A model generated the notes under the pieces. It saw only the letters and a list, made by a program, of their open reading frames with translations. It was not told the DNA's origin and searched no databases. Positions 44,475 to 52,993 of a stretch of DNA of 64,000 bases are shown piece after piece. This DNA comes from Sphingomonas folli (GTDB taxonomy: Bacteria; Pseudomonadota; Alphaproteobacteria; Sphingomonadales; Sphingomonadaceae), in the NCBI RefSeq assembly GCF_019429525.1, contig NZ_JAHXZL010000014.1, positions 1-64,000 on the forward strand, in the 5' to 3' direction. Made by a program: the position numbers and the translations under genes. Numbering within the stretch: position 1 is the first letter of the stretch; each line of letters begins with the position of its first letter.

Positions 44475-45389
44475 TCACCCGCGCGGGTGCGCGGCGCGGT
44501 AGACGTCGAGCAGGTGCGCCGCATCGACCGCGGTGTAGACCTGGGTCGAGCTCAGGCTGGCGTGGCCGAGCAGCTCCTGCAGCGCGCGCAGGTCGGCGCC
44601 GCGGCCCAGCAGATGCGTCGCGAAACTGTGGCGCAGCGCGTGCGGCGTGGTACGATCGCCCAGGCCCAGCCGCGCGCGCGCGCCGCGCACCTTGAGCCGG
44701 ACCACGCCGGGTGACAACGCGCCGCCCTTCACGCCGCGGAACAGCGACTCGTCGGTCGACAGCGGCCAGGGGCAGAGCGCCACATAGCGCTCGACCGCGG
44801 CGCGCACCTCGGCGAGCAGCGGCACCACGCGCGTCTTGGCACGCTTGCCGGTGACCCGCAGCGTCTCGCCGAGCGGCAGAACCGCGCCCGGCAGCGTCAC
44901 CGCCTCCCCGATGCGCAGCCCCGCGCCGTAGAGCAGCAGCAGCACCGCCCAGTCGCGCGCCGCCACCCACGGCTCGTCGCTGTCCTCCGACACGTCGGTG
45001 GCGAGCGCGACCGCCTCGTGCGGCGCGATCGGGCGTGGCACCCCCTTGCGGACGCGCGGTCCGCGCAGCCGCGGCGCCGCGCCGCTGCCCCCGGCCCAGT
45101 CGAGGAAGCCGCGCAGCGCGGAGAGCTCGCGCGCCGCCGAGGCATTGCCTAACCCCGCGCCTGCGCCCGTTCCCGCGCCGCGCCGGTGCGCGAGGAAGGC
45201 GCGCAGGTCGGCCGCGTCGACCCGCGCCAGCCCCGCGCGGTCGATCTCCTCGCCCCGGTGCGCGGTGAGGAAGGCGAGCAGCCGCGCCGCGGTGGCGCGA
45301 TAGGCGCGCACCGTATGTTCCGAGCGGCGGCGGTCGCGCGCGAGATGGATGGCATAGTCGTCGGCGAGCGTCAGCGGCACCTCCAGCAT
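44475..45389 (-). CDS. xerC: Site-specific tyrosine recombinase XerC
   Basis: Resolves chromosome dimers at dif with XerD. The 304-residue protein has an N-terminal SAM-like DNA-binding domain (~1-100) and a catalytic domain with the Arg in GAGLRIGEAV, HALRHSFATHLL (His-x-x-Arg) and the nucleophile Tyr in LGHASLSSTQVYT. ATG 45389 is the family start. The insertion-free length and lack of element genes mark it as the housekeeping enzyme, not an integrase. It is divergent from a diguanylate cyclase gene. Confidence 0.93.
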   Translation of the reverse strand: MLEVPLTLADDYAIHLARDRRRSEHTVRAYRATAARLLAFLTAHRGEEIDRAGLARVDAADLRAFLAHRRGAGTGAGAGLGNASAARELSALRGFLDWAGGSGAAPRLRGPRVRKGVPRPIAPHEAVALATDVSEDSDEPWVAARDWAVLLLLYGAGLRIGEAVTLPGAVLPLGETLRVTGKRAKTRVVPLLAEVRAAVERYVALCPWPLSTDESLFRGVKGGALSPGVVRLKVRGARARLGLGDRTTPHALRHSFATHLLGRGADLRALQELLGHASLSSTQVYTAVDAAHLLDVYRAAHPRG

Positions 45390-45478
45390 CGCGGTCGGCC
45401 TTCTCCTTTCGTCGCATTTTGCGTGCTTACGCGCGGGTGGAAAAGGTAAATTAACGTGAGGCAACCATAAGGTCGGCG

Positions 45479-46936
45479 ATGGCACCCCCCTCTCCTCTCA
45501 CGGTCCCGACGGGCGAGTCGAGTCGCCTCGCCGCGCTGAACGCGCTCGCGCTGCTCGACAGCGAGCCCGAGAAGGAGTTCGACGCGCTCGTGGCGCTCGC
45601 CGCGCAGCTGCTCGGCTGCCCCACCGCGCTGCTCAACCTGGTCGACCGCGACCGTCTGTGGATCAAGGCCAGCGCCCGCCCGACCGCGTCGCGCGAGCTG
45701 CGGCGCGACATCGCCTTCTGCGACCGCACCGTCACCGAGCGCGACATGGTGGTGATCGAGGACCTCGCCGCCGACCCGCGCTTCGGCACCAGCCCGCTGG
45801 TGGTGGAGAACGGCCTGCGCTTCTACGCCGGCGCGCCGGTCAACGTGCTCGGCCACGACGGCGTGCGCCACACCGTCGGCACGCTCTGCGCGGTCGACGT
45901 CGCGCCGCGGACGCTGGACGAGCCCGCGCGTGCCGCGCTGCGCCACCTCGCCGCGCTCGCCGAGGCGCTGCTCGAGGCGCGCCGCACCGCGCTGAAGGCC
46001 ATCCACATCGCCACCACCGGCGAGCTGCTCGTCACCCAGCTCGCGCGGCAGGACCATATCTTCCGCCAGGCCGAGCAGATCGCGATGATCGGCTCGTGGC
46101 GGCTGTCGGTCGAGGATCAGTCGCTGGAATGGTCGGACAATGTCTATCGCATCCATGGCCTGCCGCTGGGCGAGAAGCCTGACCTGTCGCGCGCGCTCGG
46201 CTTCTACCCCGCCGCGGTGCGCGACGGCGTCGCCGCCACGGTGGAGCGCGCGATCCGCGAGGGCAGGCGCTTCGATTTCGAGAGCGACTTCGTCACCGCC
46301 GACGGGCGCACCCTGCGCGTCCGCTCGATGGGCGACCCCGAGATCGTCGACGGCGCGGTCGTCGGCATGGTCGGCGTGTTCCAGGACATCACCGAGCGCC
46401 ACGCGCTCGAGGTGCAGCTACGCCACGCCGCCGACACGGACGCGCTCACCGGATTGGCCAACCGCGCCGCGTTCGACCGCGCGCTCGACTATGCGATGGC
46501 GCGCGCGCGGCGTGACGACACCCCGCTCCACCTCGTGCTGATCGACCTGGACGGCTTCAAGGCGATCAACGACACGCTCGGCCACGGTGCCGGCGACGAC
46601 GTGCTTCGGCTCACCGGGGCGGCCTTGTCCGAGCCGTGGCTGCGCGGCACGCTGGCGGCGCGGATCGGCGGCGACGAGTTCGCGCTGATCGTCGAGGACC
46701 CGGCGCTGATCGCCGATCTCGACGGGCTGCGCGAGCGAGTCGAGGCGGCGCTGCGGGTGGCGGTGGAGGCGAACGGCGTGACGATGACGAGCGCCGGCTC
46801 GATCGGCATCGCCGCCTTCGACGACGACTGCCACTCGCTGCGCGACCTCGCGCGCCGCGCCGACGTGCTGCTGTACCAGGCCAAGCGCGCACGCGTCGGT
46901 CGGCACCGCTTCGCGCCGCCGCGCCGGGTGGCGTAG
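45479..46936 (+). CDS. GAF-PAS-GGDEF diguanylate cyclase
   Basis: A 485-residue signalling protein making cyclic di-GMP. A GAF domain (~20-170) and a PAS_3-type domain (~195-310, SWRLSVEDQSLEWSDN and FQDITERHALE) lead to a GGDEF domain with intact GGDEF at 397-401. The RxxD inhibitory site five residues before it is not present, so product feedback is unlikely. No membrane segment, so it senses a cytoplasmic cue. A TTAA-N7-CAAC half-match to a CtrA box lies just upstream (45450-45465). Confidence 0.92.
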   Translation: MAPPSPLTVPTGESSRLAALNALALLDSEPEKEFDALVALAAQLLGCPTALLNLVDRDRLWIKASARPTASRELRRDIAFCDRTVTERDMVVIEDLAADPRFGTSPLVVENGLRFYAGAPVNVLGHDGVRHTVGTLCAVDVAPRTLDEPARAALRHLAALAEALLEARRTALKAIHIATTGELLVTQLARQDHIFRQAEQIAMIGSWRLSVEDQSLEWSDNVYRIHGLPLGEKPDLSRALGFYPAAVRDGVAATVERAIREGRRFDFESDFVTADGRTLRVRSMGDPEIVDGAVVGMVGVFQDITERHALEVQLRHAADTDALTGLANRAAFDRALDYAMARARRDDTPLHLVLIDLDGFKAINDTLGHGAGDDVLRLTGAALSEPWLRGTLAARIGGDEFALIVEDPALIADLDGLRERVEAALRVAVEANGVTMTSAGSIGIAAFDDDCHSLRDLARRADVLLYQAKRARVGRHRFAPPRRVA

Positions 46937-46956
46937 CGGCGCGATCGGCCCCCGGG

Positions 46957-47709
46957 TCAGCCGTCGCGCGCGACCTGGAAGCCGGCGAAGGACTGGCTCA
47001 CCGGCATCAGCTCCAGCCGGTTGACGTTGAGATGCGGCGGCAGCGTCGCGATCCACAGCACGGTCGCGGCGATATCCTCTGCGGTCATCGGCTCGGCACC
47101 GGCGTAGAGCGTGTCGGAGGCGGCCCGATCGCCGCCGGTGCGCACCAGCGTGAACTCGGTCTCGACCATGCCCGGGTCGATCGCGCTGACGCGGACCCCG
47201 GTGCCGTGCAGGTCGGAGCGCAGCATCAGCGTGAGCTGCTGCACGAACGCCTTGGTCCCGCCATAGACGTTGCCGCCGGGATAGGGGTAGCTGCCCGCGA
47301 CCGAGGCCAGGTTGATGATCGCGCCCTTGCGCTCGATCAGCCCGGGCAGCAGCCGGTGCGTGATCCCCACCAGCGCGGTGACGTTGGTGTCGATCATCGT
47401 CTTCCACTGCGCCAGATCGGCGTGCTGCGCCGGCCCTGTCCCCAGCGCGAGTCCGGCGTTGTTGACGAGCAGGTCGATACCGCGGAAGCGATCGGGCAGC
47501 GCGTCGAGCGCCGCCGCGACGGCACCCTCGTCGCGCACGTCGAACAGGGCGGGGTGGAGCGAGTCGCCGAGATCGGTGCCGAGCGCATCGAGTCGCTCGG
47601 CGCGCCGCCCCGTCGCGATCACCTGCCAGCCCGCGCCCACCAGCGCGCGCGCGGTCGCCGCGCCGATCCCCGAGGTGGCGCCCGTCACGATCGCGGTCTT
47701 CACTGTCAT
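46957..47709 (-). CDS. Short-chain dehydrogenase/reductase (YdfG-like)
   Basis: A 250-residue NAD(P)-dependent SDR. The cofactor motif is TGATSGIGAATARAL followed by ATGRRAERLD (Arg after the second strand, suggesting NADP), with NNAG, the catalytic Ser in NLASVAGSYPYPGG and Tyr-x3-Lys as YGGTK. It resembles YdfG-type 3-hydroxy acid/serine dehydrogenases. ATG 47709 has AGAGGTG upstream. It is convergent with the GGDEF gene (20 bases) and divergent from priA. Confidence 0.88.
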   Translation of the reverse strand: MTVKTAIVTGATSGIGAATARALVGAGWQVIATGRRAERLDALGTDLGDSLHPALFDVRDEGAVAAALDALPDRFRGIDLLVNNAGLALGTGPAQHADLAQWKTMIDTNVTALVGITHRLLPGLIERKGAIINLASVAGSYPYPGGNVYGGTKAFVQQLTLMLRSDLHGTGVRVSAIDPGMVETEFTLVRTGGDRAASDTLYAGAEPMTAEDIAATVLWIATLPPHLNVNRLELMPVSQSFAGFQVARDG

Positions 47710-47884
47710 GGACTCACCTCTCATCGCCTCGGGGCGGCCGTGCCGAGCGCCCCGCGTCCCATTACCCCGGTCGCGTCGCCGCTCTAGCCCCGACACGCTG
47801 CGACGCCAACGCCTCGTCCGGGGATCGCGGGCCGACGGCAGTGCGGATCGCTCGAGGCTTCCCGCCGACTCCCCGCTGCCCCAT

Positions 47885-50065
47885 ATGGCGCGCATGTCCT
47901 CCCGCGCGCGCGTCCTCGTCCTCAATTCCGCGCTCGGCCCGCTCGACTATCGCGTGCCGCGCGAGCTGGCGGTCGAGCCCGGCACGATCGTGGTCGCGCC
48001 GCTCGGGCCGCGCCAGCTGCTCGGGGTGGTGTGGGAGCCCGAGCGCATGCCCTCGGACGCCGAGGTCGGCGACAACCGGCTACGCAACCTGCTCGCGGTC
48101 GCCGACGTGCCGCCGCTGCGCGCGCCGCTGCGCCGATTGATCGAGTGGACCGCGGACTATTATCTCGCGCCGCCCGCGGCGGTGGCGCGCATGGCGCTGT
48201 CGTCGAGCGCGGCGCTGGAAGGGGCACGCAGCGCGATCGAGTATCGCGCCACGGGCGATGCGCCCGACCGCCTCACGCCGCAGCGCGCGCAGGCGCTCGA
48301 GCGGATCGGCGACCGCCAGGGCCTCATCCGCGAGCTGGCGACGATCGCCGAGGTGAGCGACGCGGTGATCCGCGGGCTGGTCAAGAGCGGCGCGATCGAG
48401 CCGGTCGAGGTCGGCATCGACAGCCCCTATCCGGTGCCCGACCCCGATCACGCGCCGCCTGCCCTATCCCCCGAGCAGCAGGAGGCCGCCGCGACGCTGG
48501 TGGGCGCGATCGAGGCCGCCGCGTTCCGCCCGATCCTCCTCGACGGCGTCACCGGCTCGGGCAAGACCGAGGTCTATTTCGAGGCGGTCGCGGCGGCGCT
48601 GCGCGGCGGCAGACAGGTGTTGGTGCTGCTCCCGGAGATCGCGCTGACCGAGCCCTTCCTCAGGCGCTTCCACGATCGCTTCGGCTGCGAGCCGGTGGCG
48701 TGGCACTCGGGCCTGCGCGCGACCCAGCGGCGGCGGGCCTGGCGCGCGGTGGCGAGCGGTGAGGCCAGGGTGACCGTGGGGGCGCGCTCGGCCCTGTTCC
48801 TGCCCTATGCCGAGCTCGGGCTGATCGTGGTCGACGAGGCGCACGAGACGAGCTTCAAGCAGGAGGACGGCGTCCACTATCACGCGCGCGACGTCGCGGT
48901 GATGCGCGGGCTGTTCGAGCGCTGCCCGGTGATCCTCGCCTCCGCCACCCCCGCGATCGAGACCCGCCACCAGGTGGCGCTCGGTACCTATGCCGAGGTG
49001 AAGCTGCCGGGCCGCTACGGTGTCGCCGAGATGCCCGCGATCGCCGCGATCGACCTCATCGAGGAGCCGCCCGAGCGCGGCCGCTGGCTCAGCCCGCGAC
49101 TGGTGGAGGCGCTGCGCGACACGCTGGCGCGCGGTGAGCAGTCGCTGCTGTTCCTCAACCGCCGCGGCTATGCCCCGCTGACCCTGTGCCGCACCTGCGG
49201 CCACCGCTTCCAATGTCCGAACTGCACCGCCTGGATGGTCGAGCACCGGCTGACGCGGCGGCTCGCCTGTCACCATTGCGGCCATGTCGAGCCGGTGCCG
49301 CGGCTCTGCCCCGAGTGCGTCAACGAGGACACTTTGGTGGCGTGCGGCCCGGGGGTGGAGCGGATCGCCGACGAGGTGGCCGCGCTGTTCCCCGAGGCGC
49401 GCGCCGCGGTGGTGACGTCGGACACGATCTGGTCGCCCGCCAAGGCGGCCGAGTTCGTCGCGCGAATGGAGGAGGGCGCGATCGACATCGTCGTCGGCAC
49501 CCAGCTGGTGACCAAGGGCTACCACTTTCCCAACCTGACTCTGGTCGGCGTGGTCGACGCCGATCTCGGGCTCGACGGCGGCGACCTGCGCGCGGCGGAG
49601 CGCACCTTCCAGCAGATCCGCCAGGTCTCGGGGCGCGCCGGGCGCGGCGCGAAGAAAGGGCAGGTGTTCATCCAGACGCACAGCCCCCGCGCGCAGGTGA
49701 TGCAGGCGCTGGTGACCGGCGACGCCGACGCCTTCTACGCCGCCGAGACCGAGGCGCGGCAGGAGGCGGGCGCGCCGCCGTTCGGCCGCTACGCCGCGAT
49801 CATCGTGTCGAGCGAGGACCAGGCGGCGGCGCACGAGGCGGCGCGGCTGATCGGTCGCCACGCGCCCGAGGTGGAAGGGATGGCGGTGTACGGCCCCGCA
49901 CCCGCGCCGCTGGCGATGCTACGCGGGCGCCATCGGTTCCGGCTGCTGGTCCATGCGCGGCGCGCGCTGGACGTGCAGGACGTGATCCGCGCCTGGCTCG
50001 GCGCGCTCGACTGGCCGGCGAAGGTGCGGGTCGCGGTGGACGTCGACCCGTACAGCTTTCTCTGA
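47885..50065 (+). CDS. priA: Primosomal replication helicase PriA
   Basis: Restarts stalled forks by loading DnaB. The 726-residue protein has a 3'-DNA-binding domain at the start (VLVLNSALGPLDYRVP), helicase motifs GVTGSGKTEV and VVDEAHE, and a zinc region with eight Cys: CRTCGHRFQCPNC, then CHHCGH and CPEC. The end has the helicase VSGRAGRG motif and family C-terminal domain. ATG 47885 and ATG 47894 are both possible starts. Confidence 0.96.
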   Translation: MARMSSRARVLVLNSALGPLDYRVPRELAVEPGTIVVAPLGPRQLLGVVWEPERMPSDAEVGDNRLRNLLAVADVPPLRAPLRRLIEWTADYYLAPPAAVARMALSSSAALEGARSAIEYRATGDAPDRLTPQRAQALERIGDRQGLIRELATIAEVSDAVIRGLVKSGAIEPVEVGIDSPYPVPDPDHAPPALSPEQQEAAATLVGAIEAAAFRPILLDGVTGSGKTEVYFEAVAAALRGGRQVLVLLPEIALTEPFLRRFHDRFGCEPVAWHSGLRATQRRRAWRAVASGEARVTVGARSALFLPYAELGLIVVDEAHETSFKQEDGVHYHARDVAVMRGLFERCPVILASATPAIETRHQVALGTYAEVKLPGRYGVAEMPAIAAIDLIEEPPERGRWLSPRLVEALRDTLARGEQSLLFLNRRGYAPLTLCRTCGHRFQCPNCTAWMVEHRLTRRLACHHCGHVEPVPRLCPECVNEDTLVACGPGVERIADEVAALFPEARAAVVTSDTIWSPAKAAEFVARMEEGAIDIVVGTQLVTKGYHFPNLTLVGVVDADLGLDGGDLRAAERTFQQIRQVSGRAGRGAKKGQVFIQTHSPRAQVMQALVTGDADAFYAAETEARQEAGAPPFGRYAAIIVSSEDQAAAHEAARLIGRHAPEVEGMAVYGPAPAPLAMLRGRHRFRLLVHARRALDVQDVIRAWLGALDWPAKVRVAVDVDPYSFL

Positions 50066-50084
50066 GTCGGGCCGGCGAGCGGCG

Positions 50085-50336
50085 TTAGCCGGCGTGTTCG
50101 GCCAGGACGGTCAGGCCCTTGGCGTTGACCTCGGCGAAGCCGCCGCGGATCGCGATCGTCTCCGGCGCGGCGCCCGGCGCCTTCTGCACCAGCACGTCGC
50201 CGTCGCGGATCGTCGACATGAAGGGGGCGTGCCCCTCGAGCACGGCGAAGTCGCCGTCGGTGCCGGGCACGGTGACCATGTGCACCTCGTCCGAGCGGAC
50301 GATGCGTTCGGGGGTGACGAGTTCGAAGTGAAGCAT
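50085..50336 (-). CDS. atpC: F1 ATP synthase epsilon subunit (short form)
   Basis: An 83-residue protein matching only the N-terminal beta-sandwich of epsilon: MLHFELVTPERIV, GDFAVLEGHAPFMS and IRGGFAEVNAKGLTVLAE. The C-terminal helical hairpin that inhibits hydrolysis in E. coli (about 50 more residues) is absent. ATG 50336 is the family start. It is last gene of the atp operon, separated from atpD by a DUF1640-type gene. Confidence 0.92.
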   Translation of the reverse strand: MLHFELVTPERIVRSDEVHMVTVPGTDGDFAVLEGHAPFMSTIRDGDVLVQKAPGAAPETIAIRGGFAEVNAKGLTVLAEHAG

Positions 50337-50417
50337 GGCTGGGATCCTGGACGGCATAGAGATTAGGGCCGAGGCGCGAGGGCGACATCGCACAGGCGCG
50401 GTCGTGAGACTAGTCGA

Positions 50418-50861
50418 TCAGAGCTTCAGCACCGCGACCAGCACGCCGGTGGCGGTGAAGATCGCGCCGACGAGCCAAGTCAGCAGCTGCGTCTTGGCGG
50501 ACTCAATGCGCGCGGTCATCCGCTCCTCGACCAGCCGGAGATCGGTGGCGGCCTGAGCGAAGCGCGCATCGACTTTGACGTCCGCCTCGTCGAGGCGCGC
50601 CTCGATCTGATCGAACCGCGCGTCGACCTGCGCGAACCGCGCGTCGACTCGGGCTGCCTCACGATCGAACCGAGCATCGACCCGGGCGGCCTCCTGCTCG
50701 AACCGAGCGTCGATCCGCTCGCCGAGCCGATCCAGGTCCGCCTTCGTCGCGGTCCCCTCGCTCATCGCGCGGCCGATCGCGGCGGCGATGGCCTCGGCCT
50801 GGTCCTGCGGCAGCGCCGCCGCGCGCAGGTCCTTCGCGATCGAGAGCGTGTCGATGCCCAT
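50418..50861 (-). CDS. DUF1640-type coiled-coil protein with C-terminal membrane anchor
   Basis: A 147-residue protein. Residues ~1-45 resemble the DUF1640/CCDC90 start (AIAAAIGRAMSEGTATKADLD). Residues ~46-120 are a coiled coil of repeated VDARF-type units about 7-11 residues apart. The last 22 residues (LLTWLVGAIFTATGVLVAVLKL) are a membrane helix. Eukaryotic relatives of this family are mitochondrial membrane proteins (MCUR1, Fmp32). It begins 36 bases after the atpD stop and ends 81 bases before atpC, so it is made with F1. Function in bacteria is not known. Confidence 0.82.
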   Translation of the reverse strand: MGIDTLSIAKDLRAAALPQDQAEAIAAAIGRAMSEGTATKADLDRLGERIDARFEQEAARVDARFDREAARVDARFAQVDARFDQIEARLDEADVKVDARFAQAATDLRLVEERMTARIESAKTQLLTWLVGAIFTATGVLVAVLKL

Positions 50862-50897
50862 GCCCCCTGAGGTAGCCGAGCACCGACACCGAGTCGA

Positions 50898-52385
50898 TCA
50901 GGCGTCCTGCGCCAGCTTCTCCGCTTTGGCGACCGCCTCGTCGATGCCGCCGACCATGTAGAAGGCCGCTTCGGGAAGATGGTCGTACTCGCCGTTCACC
51001 ACTGCCTTGAAGGAGCGGATCGTGTCGTCGAGCTGTACGAACTTGCCCGGGATGTTGGTGAACACCTCGGCGACGTGGAACGGCTGCGATAGGAAGCGCT
51101 GGATCTTGCGCGCGCGGCTGACCGTCAGCTTGTCCTCCTCGGAGAGCTCGTCCATCCCGAGGATCGCGATGATGTCCTGCAGCGACTTGTACTTCTGCAG
51201 CGTCTGCTGGACCGCGCGCGCGGTGTCATAGTGATCCTGACCGACGATGCGCGGCTCGAGCACGCGGCTGACCGAGTCGAGCGGATCGACCGCCGGGTAG
51301 ATGCCCAGCTCCGAGATCGCGCGGCTCAGGTTGGTCGTCGCGTCGAGGTGCGCGAACGACGTGGCCGGCGCCGGATCGGTGAGATCGTCCGCGGGCACGT
51401 AGACCGCCTGCACCGAGGTGATCGACCCCTTGTTGGTCGAGGTGATCCGCTCCTGCAGCGCGCCCATGTCGGTCGACAGCGTCGGCTGATAGCCCACCGC
51501 CGACGGGATGCGGCCGAGCAGCGCCGACACCTCGGCGCCCGCCTGGGTGAAGCGGAAGATGTTGTCGACGAAGAACAGCACGTCCTGCCCTTCCTGATCG
51601 CGGAAATATTCCGCCATCGTCAGGCCCGCCAGCGCGACCCGCGCGCGCGCGCCGGGCGGCTCGTTCATCTGGCCGAACACCAGCGCCACCTTCGACCCCT
51701 CGCTCACAGCATTGCCGTCCGCGTCCTTGGCGATCACGCCCGCGTCGAGGAACTCGTGGTACAGATCATTGCCCTCGCGGGTGCGCTCACCGACGCCGGC
51801 GAACACCGACACGCCGCCATGCCCCTTGGCGATATTGTTGATCAGCTCCTGGATCAGCACCGTCTTGCCGACGCCGGCGCCGCCGAACAGGCCGATCTTC
51901 CCGCCCTTGGCATAGGGGGCGAGCAGGTCGATCACCTTGATCCCGGTGACCAGGATCGCGCTCTCGGTCGACTGGTCGACGAAGTCGGGTGCCTTGGCGT
52001 GGATCGGGGCGCTGAGCTCCGCCCCGACCGGGCCGCGCTCGTCGATCGGCTCGCCGATGACGTTCATGATCCGCCCCAGCGTCTTGGGCCCGATCGGCAC
52101 GCGGATCTGGCTGCCGGTGTCGGTCACGTTCTGGCCGCGGGTGAGCCCCTCGGTCGAGTCCATCGCGATGGTGCGGACGGTGTTCTCGCCGAGGTGCTGC
52201 GCCACCTCGAGCACCAGCCGCTGGCCGTTGTTGCTCGTCTCCAGCGCCGACAGGATCGCGGGCAGGTTGTTGTCGAAATGAACGTCGACCACCGCGCCGA
52301 TCACCTGGCTGATGCGGCCGACGTTGTTGCTGCCCGACCCGGTGCTCCCGCTGGTCGGGCGAATGTCTTCGGCGAGGGTTGCCAT
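50898..52385 (-). CDS. atpD: F1 ATP synthase beta subunit
   Basis: Catalytic F1 subunit (495 residues). The P-loop is GGAGVGKTV, followed by GERTREGNDLYHE with the catalytic Glu and the DELSEEDKL (DELSEED) region. A short extra N-terminal stretch (MATLAEDIRPTSGSTGSGSNNV) precedes the beta-barrel start GRISQVIGAVVDV. The ATG shares its A with the TGA of the upstream lipoprotein gene (TGATG), so the two are translationally coupled. Confidence 0.97.
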   Translation of the reverse strand: MATLAEDIRPTSGSTGSGSNNVGRISQVIGAVVDVHFDNNLPAILSALETSNNGQRLVLEVAQHLGENTVRTIAMDSTEGLTRGQNVTDTGSQIRVPIGPKTLGRIMNVIGEPIDERGPVGAELSAPIHAKAPDFVDQSTESAILVTGIKVIDLLAPYAKGGKIGLFGGAGVGKTVLIQELINNIAKGHGGVSVFAGVGERTREGNDLYHEFLDAGVIAKDADGNAVSEGSKVALVFGQMNEPPGARARVALAGLTMAEYFRDQEGQDVLFFVDNIFRFTQAGAEVSALLGRIPSAVGYQPTLSTDMGALQERITSTNKGSITSVQAVYVPADDLTDPAPATSFAHLDATTNLSRAISELGIYPAVDPLDSVSRVLEPRIVGQDHYDTARAVQQTLQKYKSLQDIIAILGMDELSEEDKLTVSRARKIQRFLSQPFHVAEVFTNIPGKFVQLDDTIRSFKAVVNGEYDHLPEAAFYMVGGIDEAVAKAEKLAQDA

Positions 52386-52993
52386 CACATCTTTCCTTGG
52401 TTCGTCTGCCCTGATGTAGGCGCGGAGCGGGTGAAGGTCACGGCCAACAGCCGCTCCTTCGGGGTGGTGGTGCGGGTCACCGCATAGTCGGCCCCGCCCT
52501 TGAGCTGGCCCGCCGCGCGCTTGGTGCCGTGGATCGCCGCGACCGCGCTCTCGCCGCCGGCGACGCCGAGCTGCTGGAGCGACTGCGCGACCCATTTGTC
52601 GAACGAATCGCGCGCGAGCTGGTCGTTCGCCGCGGTCGGCTCGGCGAGGCGATACTCGATCCGATCGAGCCGGTCGGCGGCACCGCTGGCGGTGAAATAG
52701 GCCATCACCGGGTGCTTGCCCTGCGGGTCCGACATCGGCGTCGGCGCCGCCTCGGAGCGCCAGACGCTGCCGCGCTTCTCATAGGCGCCAGGGCGCAGCC
52801 CGATCCGGCCGAAGCGGTCGAGCGCGACGCCGGGGTCGGTGAACACGCCGTCCCAGCTCCCGCCGGCGAGATTGGGTCCGCTCGGCTCGGTCACGGCGGC
52901 AGTGTCGTTGGCCGGCGCCTGGTCGGCGGCGGGCCTGGAGCAGCCTGCCACCGCCAGCGTCGCCGCCAGCAACAGGGTGCCCGCGCGGCTCAC
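52385..52993 (-). CDS. Lipoprotein of unknown function inside the atp operon
   Basis: A 202-residue protein with an export leader and lipobox VAGC (Cys18), a short disordered stretch and a folded domain (~45-190) with two likely beta-sheet parts (WDGVFTDPGVALDRFGRIGL; KHPVMAYFTASGAADRLDRIEYRL). No other Cys and no catalytic motif; I do not recognise a family. The GTG start overlaps the atpG stop (GTGA) and its stop overlaps the atpD start (TGATG). Thus it is embedded between two F1 genes and should be made in step with them, although F1 is cytoplasmic and this protein is exported. Confidence 0.82.
   Translation of the reverse strand: MSRAGTLLLAATLAVAGCSRPAADQAPANDTAAVTEPSGPNLAGGSWDGVFTDPGVALDRFGRIGLRPGAYEKRGSVWRSEAAPTPMSDPQGKHPVMAYFTASGAADRLDRIEYRLAEPTAANDQLARDSFDKWVAQSLQQLGVAGGESAVAAIHGTKRAAGQLKGGADYAVTRTTTPKERLLAVTFTRSAPTSGQTNQGKM

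Noticed and set aside
44475..45389. Tyrosine recombinase as a sign of an integrated element
   Set aside because: Sequence and length match housekeeping XerC; no element genes, att duplication or tRNA insertion is seen nearby.
45450..45465. CtrA box upstream of the GGDEF gene
   Set aside because: Only the first half TTAA is intact; the second half reads CAAC. Too weak to list as a site.
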